Part shown: piece after piece, positions 26,620 through 35,899 of the stretch
Numbering within the stretch: the first letter of the stretch is position 1
Layout: every line of letters begins with the position of its first letter
Source: Nitrosospira sp. Is2
GTDB lineage: Bacteria; Pseudomonadota; Gammaproteobacteria; Burkholderiales; Nitrosomonadaceae
Direction: 5' to 3'
NCBI RefSeq assembly: GCF_033095785.1
Contig: NZ_CP137134.1
Span: 2,666,001 to 2,730,000 of the forward strand
DNA length: 64,000 nucleotides
The notes under the pieces: generated by a model
The model's input: the letters and a program-made list of their open reading frames with translations, nothing else
Told to the model about the DNA's origin: nothing
Databases searched by the model: none
Made by a program: the position numbers and the translations under genes

Positions 26620-28943
26620 GAAAGCGCAGATGACGTGCCGATAAGCCGCCGAATAACCTCCAGCAGGTTGCTCTGATCGAAATTGCTTTTCACAATGTAG
26701 GCGTTGGCGCCAGCATCAATCCCCCGCTCGCGGTGTTCACGTGATTCCAGTGCCGTAACCAGCACGACGGGTAGTCCCGCAAATTTCTTCTCGGCCCGGA
26801 TTTGAGCCGTGAGGCCAAAGCCATCCATGCGTGGCATTTCCACATCGGAGACGACCAGGTCAAATGAGCCCGTCTTAAGCGTTGTGAAACCATCCACTCC
26901 ATCCACGGCTGTGGTGACACGATAGCCCCCCGACTCCAGGATGTTTTTGAGCAACACGCGCGAAGTAATAGAATCCTCCACCACCAGAACCGATTGTTTT
27001 TTTGCTTTCTCATCCTTTCGGGAAGGTATCGGGCGCGCACTCTCCTGGGCTGCAGGGGGTCGCTTCACAGCCGATTTGAGTAAATCGGCTGGGTTGAGCA
27101 CAGGCGCCATGCGGCCGGACCCGAGGACGCTCGCTCCCGCGATATTTCGTACCCGGACCAAAGGCCGAACCAGTGCTTTGGCCAGCACCTCTTGTTCACC
27201 TACAATCGCTTCGACTAAAAACGCCACGCGAAGGAGACCGGACCCCAGCACTACGGCGGTTACACTGTCCGTTGGCTCGCCGGGTGCGGAATGACGGGGT
27301 AATTCAAGTATGTCGCTCAACCAGACGAGTGAGATCGGCTGTTCATCCACCAGGATGGTGGTTCGGTTCTCCACCGTTCGAATTTCTTTATCAGGAACCC
27401 GAACCACTCGCTCAACGCTCGTTGAGGGAATAACAAAAAGTTGCTCGCCAGCATGAACGAGTAGTCCGCGGAAGTTTGCCAGCGTTCGCGGCAACGAAAT
27501 ATGGAAAGCAGTCCCAGCACCGGGTATCGACTTTATAACGATGTTCCCACCCAGATGCTCGACCTTTTCATGGACAATCGCAAGCCCAAGTCCCCGCCCG
27601 GATATATCGGTGACAATGGGGCTGGTTGTGACGCCCGATTTAAAGGCCAGTGCCGCCACTTCCAGTTCACCCAACTGCTCCGCCTCCTCGGCCAAGATAA
27701 CGCCGAGCTTGCAGGCTGCAGCTTTAACCATGGCGAGATCAAAGCCCGCCCCATCATCCGTGACGAGCAGCTCAACCGTACTGCTGTCTTTTTGCGAACA
27801 TGCTAACGTGATTGTTCCGTGTGGTGGTTTGCCCTTGCTTACTCGCACCGCGGTTGGCTCGATACCGTGATCAATGCAATTACGCACGAGGTGGATAAGC
27901 GGATCCTTCATCTCTTCCAGGATGTGTCGATCTATCTCAAGCTCGCTTCCCCGGATCGTCATTTCCAAGTTTTTACCCTGATCGCGTGCCAGTTCTCGCG
28001 AGAATCGCGGGAGAATCTGAAGCAACGACGCGAACGGCAGTAATTGCATCTCCTTGACGTCTTGCCGCAGGCCGTCGGTAAGGCTGGTCAGCATTCGCTG
28101 ATCCTGCTCGGCCGCGCGTTGCAAGCGTGCAAGCTGATCCTCAAGCATTTTCATCTGGACTTGCTCGGCATCGAGATATTTGAGGAGCTTTGGAAGCTCA
28201 TGCGTCCTGATTGAACTGTTGCCATTCGCGGCAGTATGCGTAAGTTCGCGATCAACCACTCTCAATACCGGTTGGATTTGAAGCCGCTGTTTCTTCCATG
28301 CTGCGAGTGTGGTGAATGCGTGCCCAAGTTCCTCGGCGCGGTGACCTACCGCCAGGCACGGCAGCAACAGTTCCTCAACCTGGCGCATGACTGTGTCCAA
28401 TTTTTCTGCTGAGACCCTTACAGTAGCGAGTGCCCGGCTAGGTGCCGCGCCTGATACCTCTCGTGTATCGACGTCGGTTGGTGGATCATCCGAGGGCGGG
28501 AGCACAGGCTCAGGTGCCGTCGAAAATTCAGGCAGCGGCCTTAGCAATGCCTCATTAATTTGACGAATGAGTGCGCCGATCAGAGGTTTAAGGGCGCCCT
28601 TCTGGCCGTCATCGATGGCAAGAAGCCGCTCTACGGTGTCGGTCCCTTGGAGTAGCAGGTCGATCAATTCTGGCGAGATGACCAGGTGCTTCTCTTTCAT
28701 TGCTGAAAACGCATTCTCCAACGACCGGCAGACTGCCTCGATGTCCGTGTGATTAACGGTTCGGGCAGCCCCCTTTAAACTGTGGGCGGCCCGGAAAATC
28801 GTTTCAACAAGTGCAAATTGTTCAGCTGATGGTGTTTTTTCCAGCGCCAGCAGTCCCGAAGCCATTGTCTGAAGATGCGCATCTGCTTCAATCCGAAATG
28901 TGATGAGGAGCTTCTTCAGAAGCACATCATTCTTGCTTGTCAT
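26616..28943 (-). CDS. cheA: Hybrid histidine kinase CheA with C-terminal receiver (WspE-like)
   Basis: This 775-residue kinase has an Hpt domain with phospho-His54 in RAAHSLKGAART, a dimerisation segment, an HATPase domain (HLVRNCIDHGIEP, TDDGAGFDL, GRGLGLAIVHEKVEHLGG), a CheW-like domain (about 480-615) and a C-terminal receiver (about 645-770, phospho-Asp in LVVSDVEMPRMDG). The proline-rich linker around residue 120-150 is normal. The attached receiver matches WspE and related alternative-function systems. It overlaps the receptor gene and cheB by four bases each. Confidence 0.93.
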   Translation of the reverse strand: MTSKNDVLLKKLLITFRIEADAHLQTMASGLLALEKTPSAEQFALVETIFRAAHSLKGAARTVNHTDIEAVCRSLENAFSAMKEKHLVISPELIDLLLQGTDTVERLLAIDDGQKGALKPLIGALIRQINEALLRPLPEFSTAPEPVLPPSDDPPTDVDTREVSGAAPSRALATVRVSAEKLDTVMRQVEELLLPCLAVGHRAEELGHAFTTLAAWKKQRLQIQPVLRVVDRELTHTAANGNSSIRTHELPKLLKYLDAEQVQMKMLEDQLARLQRAAEQDQRMLTSLTDGLRQDVKEMQLLPFASLLQILPRFSRELARDQGKNLEMTIRGSELEIDRHILEEMKDPLIHLVRNCIDHGIEPTAVRVSKGKPPHGTITLACSQKDSSTVELLVTDDGAGFDLAMVKAAACKLGVILAEEAEQLGELEVAALAFKSGVTTSPIVTDISGRGLGLAIVHEKVEHLGGNIVIKSIPGAGTAFHISLPRTLANFRGLLVHAGEQLFVIPSTSVERVVRVPDKEIRTVENRTTILVDEQPISLVWLSDILELPRHSAPGEPTDSVTAVVLGSGLLRVAFLVEAIVGEQEVLAKALVRPLVRVRNIAGASVLGSGRMAPVLNPADLLKSAVKRPPAAQESARPIPSRKDEKAKKQSVLVVEDSITSRVLLKNILESGGYRVTTAVDGVDGFTTLKTGSFDLVVSDVEMPRMDGFGLTAQIRAEKKFAGLPVVLVTALESREHRERGIDAGANAYIVKSNFDQSNLLEVIRRLIGTSSALS

Positions 28944-30412
28944 GAGCGTCTTCCATTCTTGATCTCACCTACTAACGCCCTCAGCCGAGTCCCCATGTCA
29001 TGGAGTGCCTGTGCAGCTTTCTCCGCCTGCCTGGTGCCCGCTACGTTCTGTTCGCTCGCTTCCTTGATATTGTTCATCGCCACTGCTACCTGATCCATAC
29101 CGACCATCTGCTGATGGCTGGACGCGGCGATCTGCGTTGCTGCCTGAGACGCTTCGTTGATACTGGCTGACAGCAGCCTGATTGCCTCGTCGGTTTCGGC
29201 TGATTGTTTCACGCCGGCTTCAACTGCCTTGTTGCCCTGTTCGGTAGCGAGAACGGCGACGTTGGTTGCCTTCTGAATATCGCCGAGAATAGTACGCACC
29301 TGGCCGGTTGCCTGCTTTGATTGCTCGGCAAGGCTTCTGATTTCATGTGCCACCACGCCGAAACTCTTGCCTTGTTCGCCCGCCCGGGCGGCCTCGATGG
29401 CGGCATTAACCGCGAGGAGATTCGATTGCTCAGCCAGGTCGTTGACGGTGGCAATGATCTGGCCGATGGCATGGCTCTGCTCGGATAATTGGACAATGCT
29501 TTCCGCGATGGAGCTCATCTGCTCCCTGATGCGGTGCATCACATGAAGAGCTTCTTCCACCGATTTGCGTCCTGCCTGGGAGACATTCGACGCTTTCTGC
29601 GCGCTTTCTGAAACATACTTCGCCTTTTGGCTTGCATGCTGGGCGGTTTGCTTGACCTCTTCCACCGTGGCGGTTGTCTCGCTCACTGCGGCTGCGGTCT
29701 CGGCTGCGCTTGAGGCTACTTGCGTGGTCGTGGCGAGAATCTCGGCTGAGGAAGATGACAGCTGAGAGATATTTTCACGAAGCTCGCGTGTAATAACACG
29801 GCTGAGATGGATTCCGATCGCTAACCCGACAATGACGGCAAACAGGGCCGCCACTATTAATGTCAGCATATACGAACTTACCTTCTCGGCAACTTCGGTC
29901 CTTCCTTTATCCAGCAGCTTCGCCTGTTGATCATAGAAGCGCGTGGCTTTGTCGATGAGTGCAATGCTGCGAGGACGGAACTCCTTGATGGTATAATCTA
30001 TTGCTTCTTCAGTCTGTTTTTCCAGTGCCAGTCGGACCGCCTGTTGCTGAGCTTTCTCTGTTTGCTGCTGGAGTTCCTCAAGGTCATCCAGCAGGTCGGT
30101 ACCTTCCCGCCCAGCCATCAGGTCGCGCATTCTTTCAAAAATTTGCTGGTACTTGCGATCATTAGCTTCTAGAAGGGCTTGATTTGTCTTGTGTAGTTCC
30201 TGGTACAGCAACATACCCCTAACATACGTCTGCTGGGCAAAGGTCACGGCCCGAAGGTCATTGGCGGCCTCCAGGAGTCGCTCGTCGACATTAAGAAAAT
30301 GGTTGTACGTCGCCCGAGTCTGATTGAGGGCATAAAAGGCGACGCTGGTTACGAGCACAAGCAGTGCCAGTACGATTGTGTAGCTCCCAATTATTTTTTT
30401 GCTGATGGTCAT
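28940..30412 (-). CDS. Methyl-accepting chemotaxis protein (WspA-like receptor), apparently without HAMP
   Basis: This 490-residue receptor has a first membrane helix (about 10-28), an extracytoplasmic helical sensor (about 30-180, rich in glutamine and glutamate, four-helix-bundle type), a second helix (about 184-203) and a cytoplasmic signalling domain. The conserved hairpin tip reads DLAEQSNLLAVNAAIEAARAG. Between the second helix and the signalling coiled coil there is almost no room for a HAMP domain; the heptad text begins within about 15 residues. The sensor's ligand is unknown. The gene overlaps cheA by four bases. Confidence 0.9.
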   Translation of the reverse strand: MTISKKIIGSYTIVLALLVLVTSVAFYALNQTRATYNHFLNVDERLLEAANDLRAVTFAQQTYVRGMLLYQELHKTNQALLEANDRKYQQIFERMRDLMAGREGTDLLDDLEELQQQTEKAQQQAVRLALEKQTEEAIDYTIKEFRPRSIALIDKATRFYDQQAKLLDKGRTEVAEKVSSYMLTLIVAALFAVIVGLAIGIHLSRVITRELRENISQLSSSSAEILATTTQVASSAAETAAAVSETTATVEEVKQTAQHASQKAKYVSESAQKASNVSQAGRKSVEEALHVMHRIREQMSSIAESIVQLSEQSHAIGQIIATVNDLAEQSNLLAVNAAIEAARAGEQGKSFGVVAHEIRSLAEQSKQATGQVRTILGDIQKATNVAVLATEQGNKAVEAGVKQSAETDEAIRLLSASINEASQAATQIAASSHQQMVGMDQVAVAMNNIKEASEQNVAGTRQAEKAAQALHDMGTRLRALVGEIKNGRRS

Positions 30413-30503
30413 ATTTTTTCTTCCGGGGCCCTGTACTGCAGCTGCAGCGTCTTAACGGCATTTTGGTCGACGCCTTCGAGGATCGGGGATTTCGTCCAGA
30501 CTG

Positions 30504-31148
30504 CTACTCTGCGACTTGCTCCTGCACGATAATATTTTCTGACACCAATAGTTTTTCCGCATCAAGGAGGGTGACTCTCTCAGGTGTGACACCCTTCAGA
30601 TAATCCTTTCGCACGCCTGTAAGTGTGGGGAGTGAGGACTGGACGTCCCTCAGCAAGAAGTTGCGTACGCCGACGATCTCATCCGCCAAAATACTGAAGA
30701 GTATTTTTTCCGATTGCAGCACGATAATCTTGTTGAGATCGGTTAACCCTTTTACGGGTAGTTCGAAGAAATTCTTGAGGTCAAGGACGGGCAATATCGC
30801 GCCTCGCAAATTAACAATGCCAACCACGAAAGCTGGTGTGCACGGCAGCGGTACAAGTTGCTCGAGTTTGGCAACCTGCCGCACGTAGCGCGTCTCAACC
30901 GCATAGCGTTCGTAAGCAAGTGCGAATTCGAGGACCTCGACCGCGTCTTCGGCGTTTTCCGGCTCTGACCGTTCTTGCGCGAGTGTCAACGCTCTTGCTT
31001 GAAGAGTCCGCTGCGTTTCTTCCGCGGACGGAGTCCAGACTCTTTCGAGCGCGGTACGCGCAGTCTCGAGACGCTGCTCGACTTCATTGAAATTGGTGTA
31101 CCCCGATTTCTCGTCTTTTTTTGAACGGATGCTTGGTTTTTCGGTCAC
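30504..31148 (-). CDS. cheW: CheW-like adaptor with N-terminal extension (WspD-like)
   Basis: This 214-residue adaptor has a charged, helical N-terminal extension of about 70 residues and then a CheW domain (LEFALAYERYAVETRYVRQV, FVVGIVNLRGAILPVLDLK, VGVRNFLL). It links receptor and CheA. The N-terminal extension and position after CheR match WspD. It overlaps the cheR gene by four bases, and a 91-base gap precedes the receptor gene. Confidence 0.9.
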   Translation of the reverse strand: MTEKPSIRSKKDEKSGYTNFNEVEQRLETARTALERVWTPSAEETQRTLQARALTLAQERSEPENAEDAVEVLEFALAYERYAVETRYVRQVAKLEQLVPLPCTPAFVVGIVNLRGAILPVLDLKNFFELPVKGLTDLNKIIVLQSEKILFSILADEIVGVRNFLLRDVQSSLPTLTGVRKDYLKGVTPERVTLLDAEKLLVSENIIVQEQVAE

Positions 31149-32644
31149 TGTGCTTCTCTGTCCAGCGATACCGGCAAGATACTCGAGCGCGCGGATGTGA
31201 TAATGTCCGTAAGCCGTCCGGCAGTCAGTCCGTTCGATTCCGGTAGAAGTTCATCGTATGGGCGCAGCGAAAGTAGCGCGAGCGCATTGTCGAAATGGCG
31301 TTCCGCCTCCCCGGCCCGGTCATGAGACATACAAAGGTTGCCTAGTGCAAAGTGCGCGAGTACGAAATCGGGATCGAGATAAAGAGTTTTTCTCAGCAAA
31401 TGCATTGCCGTGGTGCGTTGCCCCAGTTCCTGATTTATTGTCGCAAGAAGATAACGGGCTGCCGGGTTCAGTTTATTGACTGCGATTGCTTTTTCACACC
31501 AGCTGACGGCTTCGGCGAGTTTCCCCAGATTGGCATAAGAGCGCGCGGTATCGCAGAGCATCTCGAATGTCTCGTCATCCTCCTTACTGGCAGCGCCGCG
31601 CGGTTCTGCTGCTTGATCGGGCATCGCTACCCTTTCTATCAAGTGTTCTGTCGCTACGCTTTCCGAGAACCGTAGCATTTTCTCATCCTCACCCAGCGAA
31701 AATAGCGGCAGGGCTTGAGCCTGCGAGTTTGCGGCGTCTTGCTGCAAAACGGGCATCCAGATTGGGTGATCGTCGACGGTCACCGATCGCTCGGCGATTG
31801 TTGCCTTTTGGTAGAAAATTGCAGTAGGAAAGGTAGTCTGTTTGAACTGCGGAAACAGGTCGCTTCCCAGCTCTACGGGGCTCAGAATGAGCCATCCGCC
31901 ATTGACGAGCGACCGATAGAAGTTCTTTCCGATCTTCATTACGCTATCAGGGCTGAAATACATCAGCACATTGCGACAGAAAATCACGTCCATCGCATCG
32001 GCACCATTGATGATGTCGGGATAGATTTCTTCGGCCAGATTGAGGTAAGAAAACGTCACCCGTTTTCGTATATGGGGCAATATCTCGAATTGCCCATTTT
32101 TTCTGCGTTTAAAATATCGCTCTTTGATCCAGGGCGGGGTGGCGCGAAAGGACCATTCGCCGTATAAACCCTTGGCCGCTTTTTCCAGGAATGCCGGGTT
32201 AATATCGGTCGCCAATATTGTCGCGTTGGCATCCGCGGTATTTTGGCTCAGGCGATCGAGGAGTATAGCGATCGAATAGGGCTCTTCGCCGGTGCAGCAG
32301 CCTGCGCTCCAGATGCGTAGCTGCCGGCCGGAACGTGCACGCGCGCGCATCAATTCCGGCAAAATACGCTCCTCAAGCACATCAAAAGATCCCGTCTCGC
32401 GAAAGAAGTACGTTTCGCCCACGGTTAGATGATCGGCGAGTATTTCGAGCTGTTGCCGCGTAAGAGAAGCGGACAGGAGTTGGCGGATGCATGATTCCGC
32501 ATCAACCGTCCCAAGCGCAGGCGCAGCGGCGGCGATACGTCGCTCAAGATCACCCCAGCTTTTCGCCGGGTAGTACAAGCCCATCTCTTTTTCAAGTAAT
32601 TTGCTGAGCTGGGAAAGCAGTGGATGGGCGAGAGCGCTCTGCAT
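31145..32644 (-). CDS. cheR: CheR methyltransferase with C-terminal TPR (WspC-like)
   Basis: This 499-residue protein has a CheR methyltransferase domain with the SAM site IWSAGCCTGEEPYSIA (about residue 106-120), TDINPAFLEKAAKG, and VIFCRNVLMYFS. A TPR region follows at about 365-470 (CEKAIAVNKLNPAARYLLATI, and similar units). It methylates the receptor. I placed the start at ATG 32644, just beyond the upstream CheW stop, because the conserved domain begins there; the frame itself extends to 32695 inside cheW. CheR with TPR is the WspC form. Confidence 0.88.
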   Translation of the reverse strand: MQSALAHPLLSQLSKLLEKEMGLYYPAKSWGDLERRIAAAAPALGTVDAESCIRQLLSASLTRQQLEILADHLTVGETYFFRETGSFDVLEERILPELMRARARSGRQLRIWSAGCCTGEEPYSIAILLDRLSQNTADANATILATDINPAFLEKAAKGLYGEWSFRATPPWIKERYFKRRKNGQFEILPHIRKRVTFSYLNLAEEIYPDIINGADAMDVIFCRNVLMYFSPDSVMKIGKNFYRSLVNGGWLILSPVELGSDLFPQFKQTTFPTAIFYQKATIAERSVTVDDHPIWMPVLQQDAANSQAQALPLFSLGEDEKMLRFSESVATEHLIERVAMPDQAAEPRGAASKEDDETFEMLCDTARSYANLGKLAEAVSWCEKAIAVNKLNPAARYLLATINQELGQRTTAMHLLRKTLYLDPDFVLAHFALGNLCMSHDRAGEAERHFDNALALLSLRPYDELLPESNGLTAGRLTDIITSARSSILPVSLDREAQ

Positions 32645-32651
32645 ACTTGTC

Positions 32652-33104
32652 TTAGGAAGCAGCAAGGGCCAAATCCACGGACGCCTCTTCTTCAAGTGAA
32701 AGAAATTTGTCGAGGTTATGGATGAGGATCAACCCATCCTCAAACTTTATAATGCCTTCAACGAGGGTGAGTCCCGGGACGATGCGCTGAGCGGGAATCA
32801 GGTTATGCTCGGAACACTCGATAACGCCCGTTACTGTGTCTGCCACCAGCGCTACAGAACGCCGTTCGGTGCGTGCGAAAATAAGACGATCTGACAGGGA
32901 AATTTCACGTTTCGGCAGATTAAAACGCCGGCGCATGTCAATAGCCGGTGTGACCAGACCCTCCAGATTGACTACGCCGAGCAGAATGTCCGCCGCGCTC
33001 GAAATCGGTGTGATATGGACCATTCGCACGACTCTGTCTATCGCGGACAGACGCAGGGCATAACGTTGATCGTCCAAAAGAAAAACAAGATATTGGTGAG
33101 TCAT
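32652..33104 (-). CDS. cheW: CheW-like adaptor (WspB-like), first gene of chemosensory operon
   Basis: This 150-residue single CheW domain carries YLVFLLDDQRYALRLSAIDRV, LLGVVNLEGLVTPAIDMR and DTVTGVIEC. It opens the operon, eight bases before CheR, and corresponds to WspB. There is no clear ribosome-binding site before ATG 33104. With two CheW proteins, one receptor and no flagellar gene nearby, the cluster should control something other than swimming. Confidence 0.88.
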   Translation of the reverse strand: MTHQYLVFLLDDQRYALRLSAIDRVVRMVHITPISSAADILLGVVNLEGLVTPAIDMRRRFNLPKREISLSDRLIFARTERRSVALVADTVTGVIECSEHNLIPAQRIVPGLTLVEGIIKFEDGLILIHNLDKFLSLEEEASVDLALAAS

Positions 33105-33550
33105 ATTTGTGCGGGCATGAGTTTTTACACAATACGGTTCCTTGCACTAACGACTTGGCAGGCAGGAAAGTGAGTGTCTGTGTAAGGCCGATGCGCAAAT
33201 ATCCTGTACGAGTGTGTACGAATGTATGGCTATGAGACAACAAAAGGAAAATCCTGGATAGCTGTAGAATCTTACAGGTGAGCACGAGATATCCGGTTGG
33301 ATGCTCATGATGTTCGCATGGACTGACACGCAGTCAGGAACTGATCCCTGGATTTAATTAAGAAATATTCTGAAGAAGAGTGGGGAGAAGGAATTAAAAC
33401 CCGCGAGAGGGGGTTCGAGGGAAGGGGTGGTTTGTTTTTAGGGTGCGATTCATTCTCCCGTGTTAAAGTACCAACCGAGTGTGCCTCTTGGGAGAGGGCG
33501 TAATAATATTGCACGGTATAGCACCCTGTTTTATCATTACAAATCGTCAA
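33105..33550. other. Divergent control region between chemosensory operon and CheB-like gene
   Basis: This 446-base gap is AT-richer than its surroundings and must hold promoters for both directions. It includes purine-rich stretches near 33360-33440. No confident -35/-10 or sigma54 (GG-N10-GC) site was identified. Confidence 0.4.
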
Positions 33551-34633
33551 ATGCTACCTCAACGTATTATAACAGTAGGCGCATCGGCGGGCGGAGTTGA
33601 AAGTCTGCGAGGATTAGTAGGTTCGCTACCCGACGGTCTGGACGCAGCCATTTTCGTCGTACTCCATATCCCGCCAAACTTCGTCAGTAACTTGCCTGCT
33701 ATTCTTAGCAGGGCCGGAAGACTGCCTGCGGTTCACCCAGAAGACGGCGAAGAGATCCGGTCAGGCCATATTTATGTTGCTCCCCCAGACCACCACCTTT
33801 TGATTGAGACCAACCGTGTACTTGTAACGCGTGGGCCCAAGGAAAACCGCAATCGTCCGTCTGTCGATGCCCTGTTTCGCTCTGCAGCATACAATCACGG
33901 TTCGAAGGTGATTGGGATCGTTCTGTCGGGTGCGTTAGACGATGGTACTTCCGGGCTTTGGAGCATCAAACGAATGGGGGGTGTGACCATTGCCCAGGAT
34001 CCTAGGGAAGCCGCCTTCGACTCAATGCCTGCAAGCGCGCTCAGCCAGGTTGAGATCAATCATTGCCTCTCCGTCTACCAAATTGGTCCGTTGTTAATGA
34101 AAATCGCCAACCAACCGCAATCGAGGCAAGCGGTAGACTCTCCTGAAGACAGGTCGAGAATGGCGGTCGAGGTGAGTGTCGCGGTGGACGGTGACGCGTT
34201 TAAGAAAGGAATTATGAACTGCGGCGAGTTGACCCCGTTTACCTGTCCGGAATGTAACGGCGTGTTGGTAAAGCTCAAGGAAGGCAAAATAAATCGGTTT
34301 CGTTGCCACACCGGCCACGCCTACTCCTCTAGCGCCTTGCTTTCAGGCGTGATGGAGAAAATAGATGAAAGTTACTGGGGTGCAATGCGCAGTCTTGAAG
34401 AGGCCGCGATGCTGCTCGACGAGACAAGTAAGAGCCTGACCGACGCCGGCCAGGCGGATGCAGCGGCGATATTCCTGGAGCAGGCGCGCGACGCGGTGCA
34501 GCAAGCCGGAATGCTTCGCAAGACCGTACTGTCCAGTAAGCGATTCAGCGCCGACAGCTTGATTGACGAGGCGGAGAAAGATGGCGGTCCTCATGACCTT
34601 AATGCTCATTCGTCCCGTCCAGCCTCTGAGTGA
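33551..34633 (+). CDS. CheB-type methylesterase without receiver, with C-terminal zinc-ribbon-like region
   Basis: This 360-residue protein starts directly with the CheB catalytic domain. It has Ser12 in VGASAGGVESL, His39 in VVLHIPPNF and Asp in LSGALDDGTSG (about 131). A receiver is absent. The C-terminal part has TCPECNGVL at about 230-238 and RCHTGHAYS near 251, a likely metal-binding CxxC/CxxxH set, followed by a helical tail. This architecture is known for stand-alone 'chemotaxis protein CheB' proteins. ATG 33551 is preferred because the conserved domain starts there. It is divergent from the chemosensory operon and could be an unregulated resetting enzyme. Confidence 0.82.
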   Translation: MLPQRIITVGASAGGVESLRGLVGSLPDGLDAAIFVVLHIPPNFVSNLPAILSRAGRLPAVHPEDGEEIRSGHIYVAPPDHHLLIETNRVLVTRGPKENRNRPSVDALFRSAAYNHGSKVIGIVLSGALDDGTSGLWSIKRMGGVTIAQDPREAAFDSMPASALSQVEINHCLSVYQIGPLLMKIANQPQSRQAVDSPEDRSRMAVEVSVAVDGDAFKKGIMNCGELTPFTCPECNGVLVKLKEGKINRFRCHTGHAYSSSALLSGVMEKIDESYWGAMRSLEEAAMLLDETSKSLTDAGQADAAAIFLEQARDAVQQAGMLRKTVLSSKRFSADSLIDEAEKDGGPHDLNAHSSRPASE

Positions 34634-35109
34634 GCGCTTCCTAGCACTTCGATGAGCGTTTTCGTCCTCCTGAACAATGTGTTCAGCCCTGTTGCTCACT
34701 GAACTTCCCCAATCGCACATCTGGCTGCACTTCCCCATATTTCATTTTGTAGGTCGTCAAAAACACGGTTGGTTTTCTTCGCGTAATCCGTCCAACATTT
34801 TTACCGTCCAGCAACCCGCTAACAACTAAGTGTTGCAAGCCCTCCCGCAAAGCAGCTTTCGTTGTGTGGGAGACGATGAATCTGGATAGTAATTATTGGT
34901 ACTGCGAAAGCTCGTCGACAGAGTCAAGGACACCGTATTGAAAGGTCGTGTTGCGAGGTTACGTGTAAAAATATCGTTTCGATTTATCGGGGAGTGTTAA
35001 AACCCCATAGGGAACAGGTCCCGCGGGAGCTTGTATGGGGGGCTATAATGCAGGTTGATAAGCAGAGTTTCTCTTTTATTTGTTTAAAACAGAGGCATAA
35101 ATAGTATAT
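34634..35109. other. Intergenic region before tRNA-Ser, with inverted repeat
   Basis: Apart from the possible gene remnant at 34683-34892, the gap contains an inverted repeat CCCCATA (35003-35009) / TATGGGG (35034-35040) enclosing a GC-rich palindrome, and a TATAAT at 35044-35049 with no matching -35. No gene is supported downstream of that box on the plus strand before apt. Confidence 0.35.
34683..34892 (-). pseudogene. Possible remnant or short gene, unknown family
   Basis: A 69-codon open frame follows TAA at 34893 and ends at TGA 34683. It has protein-like content, with LREGLQHLVVSGLLDGKNVG, then RITRRKPTVFLTTYKMKYGE and QPDVRLGKF. No ATG stands at the front; TTG 34850 would give 55 residues, without a ribosome-binding site. 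An overlapping frame just upstream (about 34830-34940) also reads like protein, so a frameshifted remnant of a longer gene is possible. The family is not recognised. Confidence 0.3.
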
Positions 35110-35201
35110 TGGCGGAGAGAGAGGGATTCGAACCCTCGGTACGGTTTGAGCCGTACGCACGCTTTCCAGGCGTGTACCTTAAACCACTCGGCCATCTCTC
35201 C
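35110..35201 (-). tRNA. tRNA-Ser (anticodon GGA)
   Basis: Read on the minus strand, a 92-base cloverleaf begins GGAGAGATGGCCGAGTGGTT. It pairs its seven-base acceptor (GGAGAGA with TCTCTCC), has anticodon loop CTGGAAA with GGA, a long variable arm (TACGGC...GCCGTA type), the T-loop GGTTCGAATCC and an encoded CCA end. The long variable arm and GGA anticodon make it serine, reading UCC/UCU. Confidence 0.97.
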
Positions 35202-35371
35202 TGTCGGGAATCGCAACCGGGGGTACCGGCAGGGGCGCAAAGAATAAACCAGAACGGTGTTTCCGGCAACTTTTCCGGTAGTATAGCGGAAAATCCCAGC
35301 TCATCCGCAGCCCAGCGGCATCGCCGCGGCTTGAGTAAGGTGATCGCATTTGAAACATACCCCGGACTGTC

Positions 35372-35899
35372 ATGCAAATTAAATCACGTATTCGCACCAT
35401 CGCGCACTACCCTCGTGAAGGCATCATGTTTCGCGACATTACGACCTTGTTGAAGGACCCGGTGGGGTTGCGGGCAACGATCCAGGAGATTGCCAAGCGT
35501 CATAAGGAAATAAAAATCGATAAGATCGCGGGGATCGAGTCGCGCGGTTTCATCATCGGAGCGCCGGTTGCTTACGAGCTCGGCGTCGGTTTCGTGCCTA
35601 TACGCAAAAAGGGAAAGCTGCCGGCGGAGACCCGCGGGCGTGACTATCAATTGGAATATGGCAGCGATCGCATCGAGATTCACGTGGACGCGATTCAGAA
35701 GGGCGACCGCGTGCTTCTGGTGGATGACCTCATAGCGACAGGGGGAACGGCGGAGGCCGCCGCCGCGCTGATACAGGACATGGGCGGAGAAGTGGTGGAA
35801 TGCTGCTTCGTCATCGACCTGCCCGAGGTCGGCGGCAGGTCGAGGTTGGTGAACCAGGGGCTTAAGGTGTTCTCGCTATGCGAATTCGAAGGTGATTAG
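35372..35899 (+). CDS. apt: Adenine phosphoribosyltransferase
   Basis: This 175-residue protein is a full-length Apt, with YPREGIMFRDITTLL, AGIESRGFIIGAPVAYELGVGF, the flexible loop KGKLPAET and the PRPP motif VLLVDDLIATGGTA. It converts adenine and PRPP to AMP. It is a single gene, four bases of whose end overlap the convergent porin gene. No strong ribosome-binding site is seen before ATG 35372, but no other start fits. Confidence 0.95.
   Translation: MQIKSRIRTIAHYPREGIMFRDITTLLKDPVGLRATIQEIAKRHKEIKIDKIAGIESRGFIIGAPVAYELGVGFVPIRKKGKLPAETRGRDYQLEYGSDRIEIHVDAIQKGDRVLLVDDLIATGGTAEAAAALIQDMGGEVVECCFVIDLPEVGGRSRLVNQGLKVFSLCEFEGD

Noticed and set aside
35044..35049. TATAAT box before apt
   Set aside because: There is no -35 hexamer at the right distance, and a tRNA on the other strand lies between it and apt.
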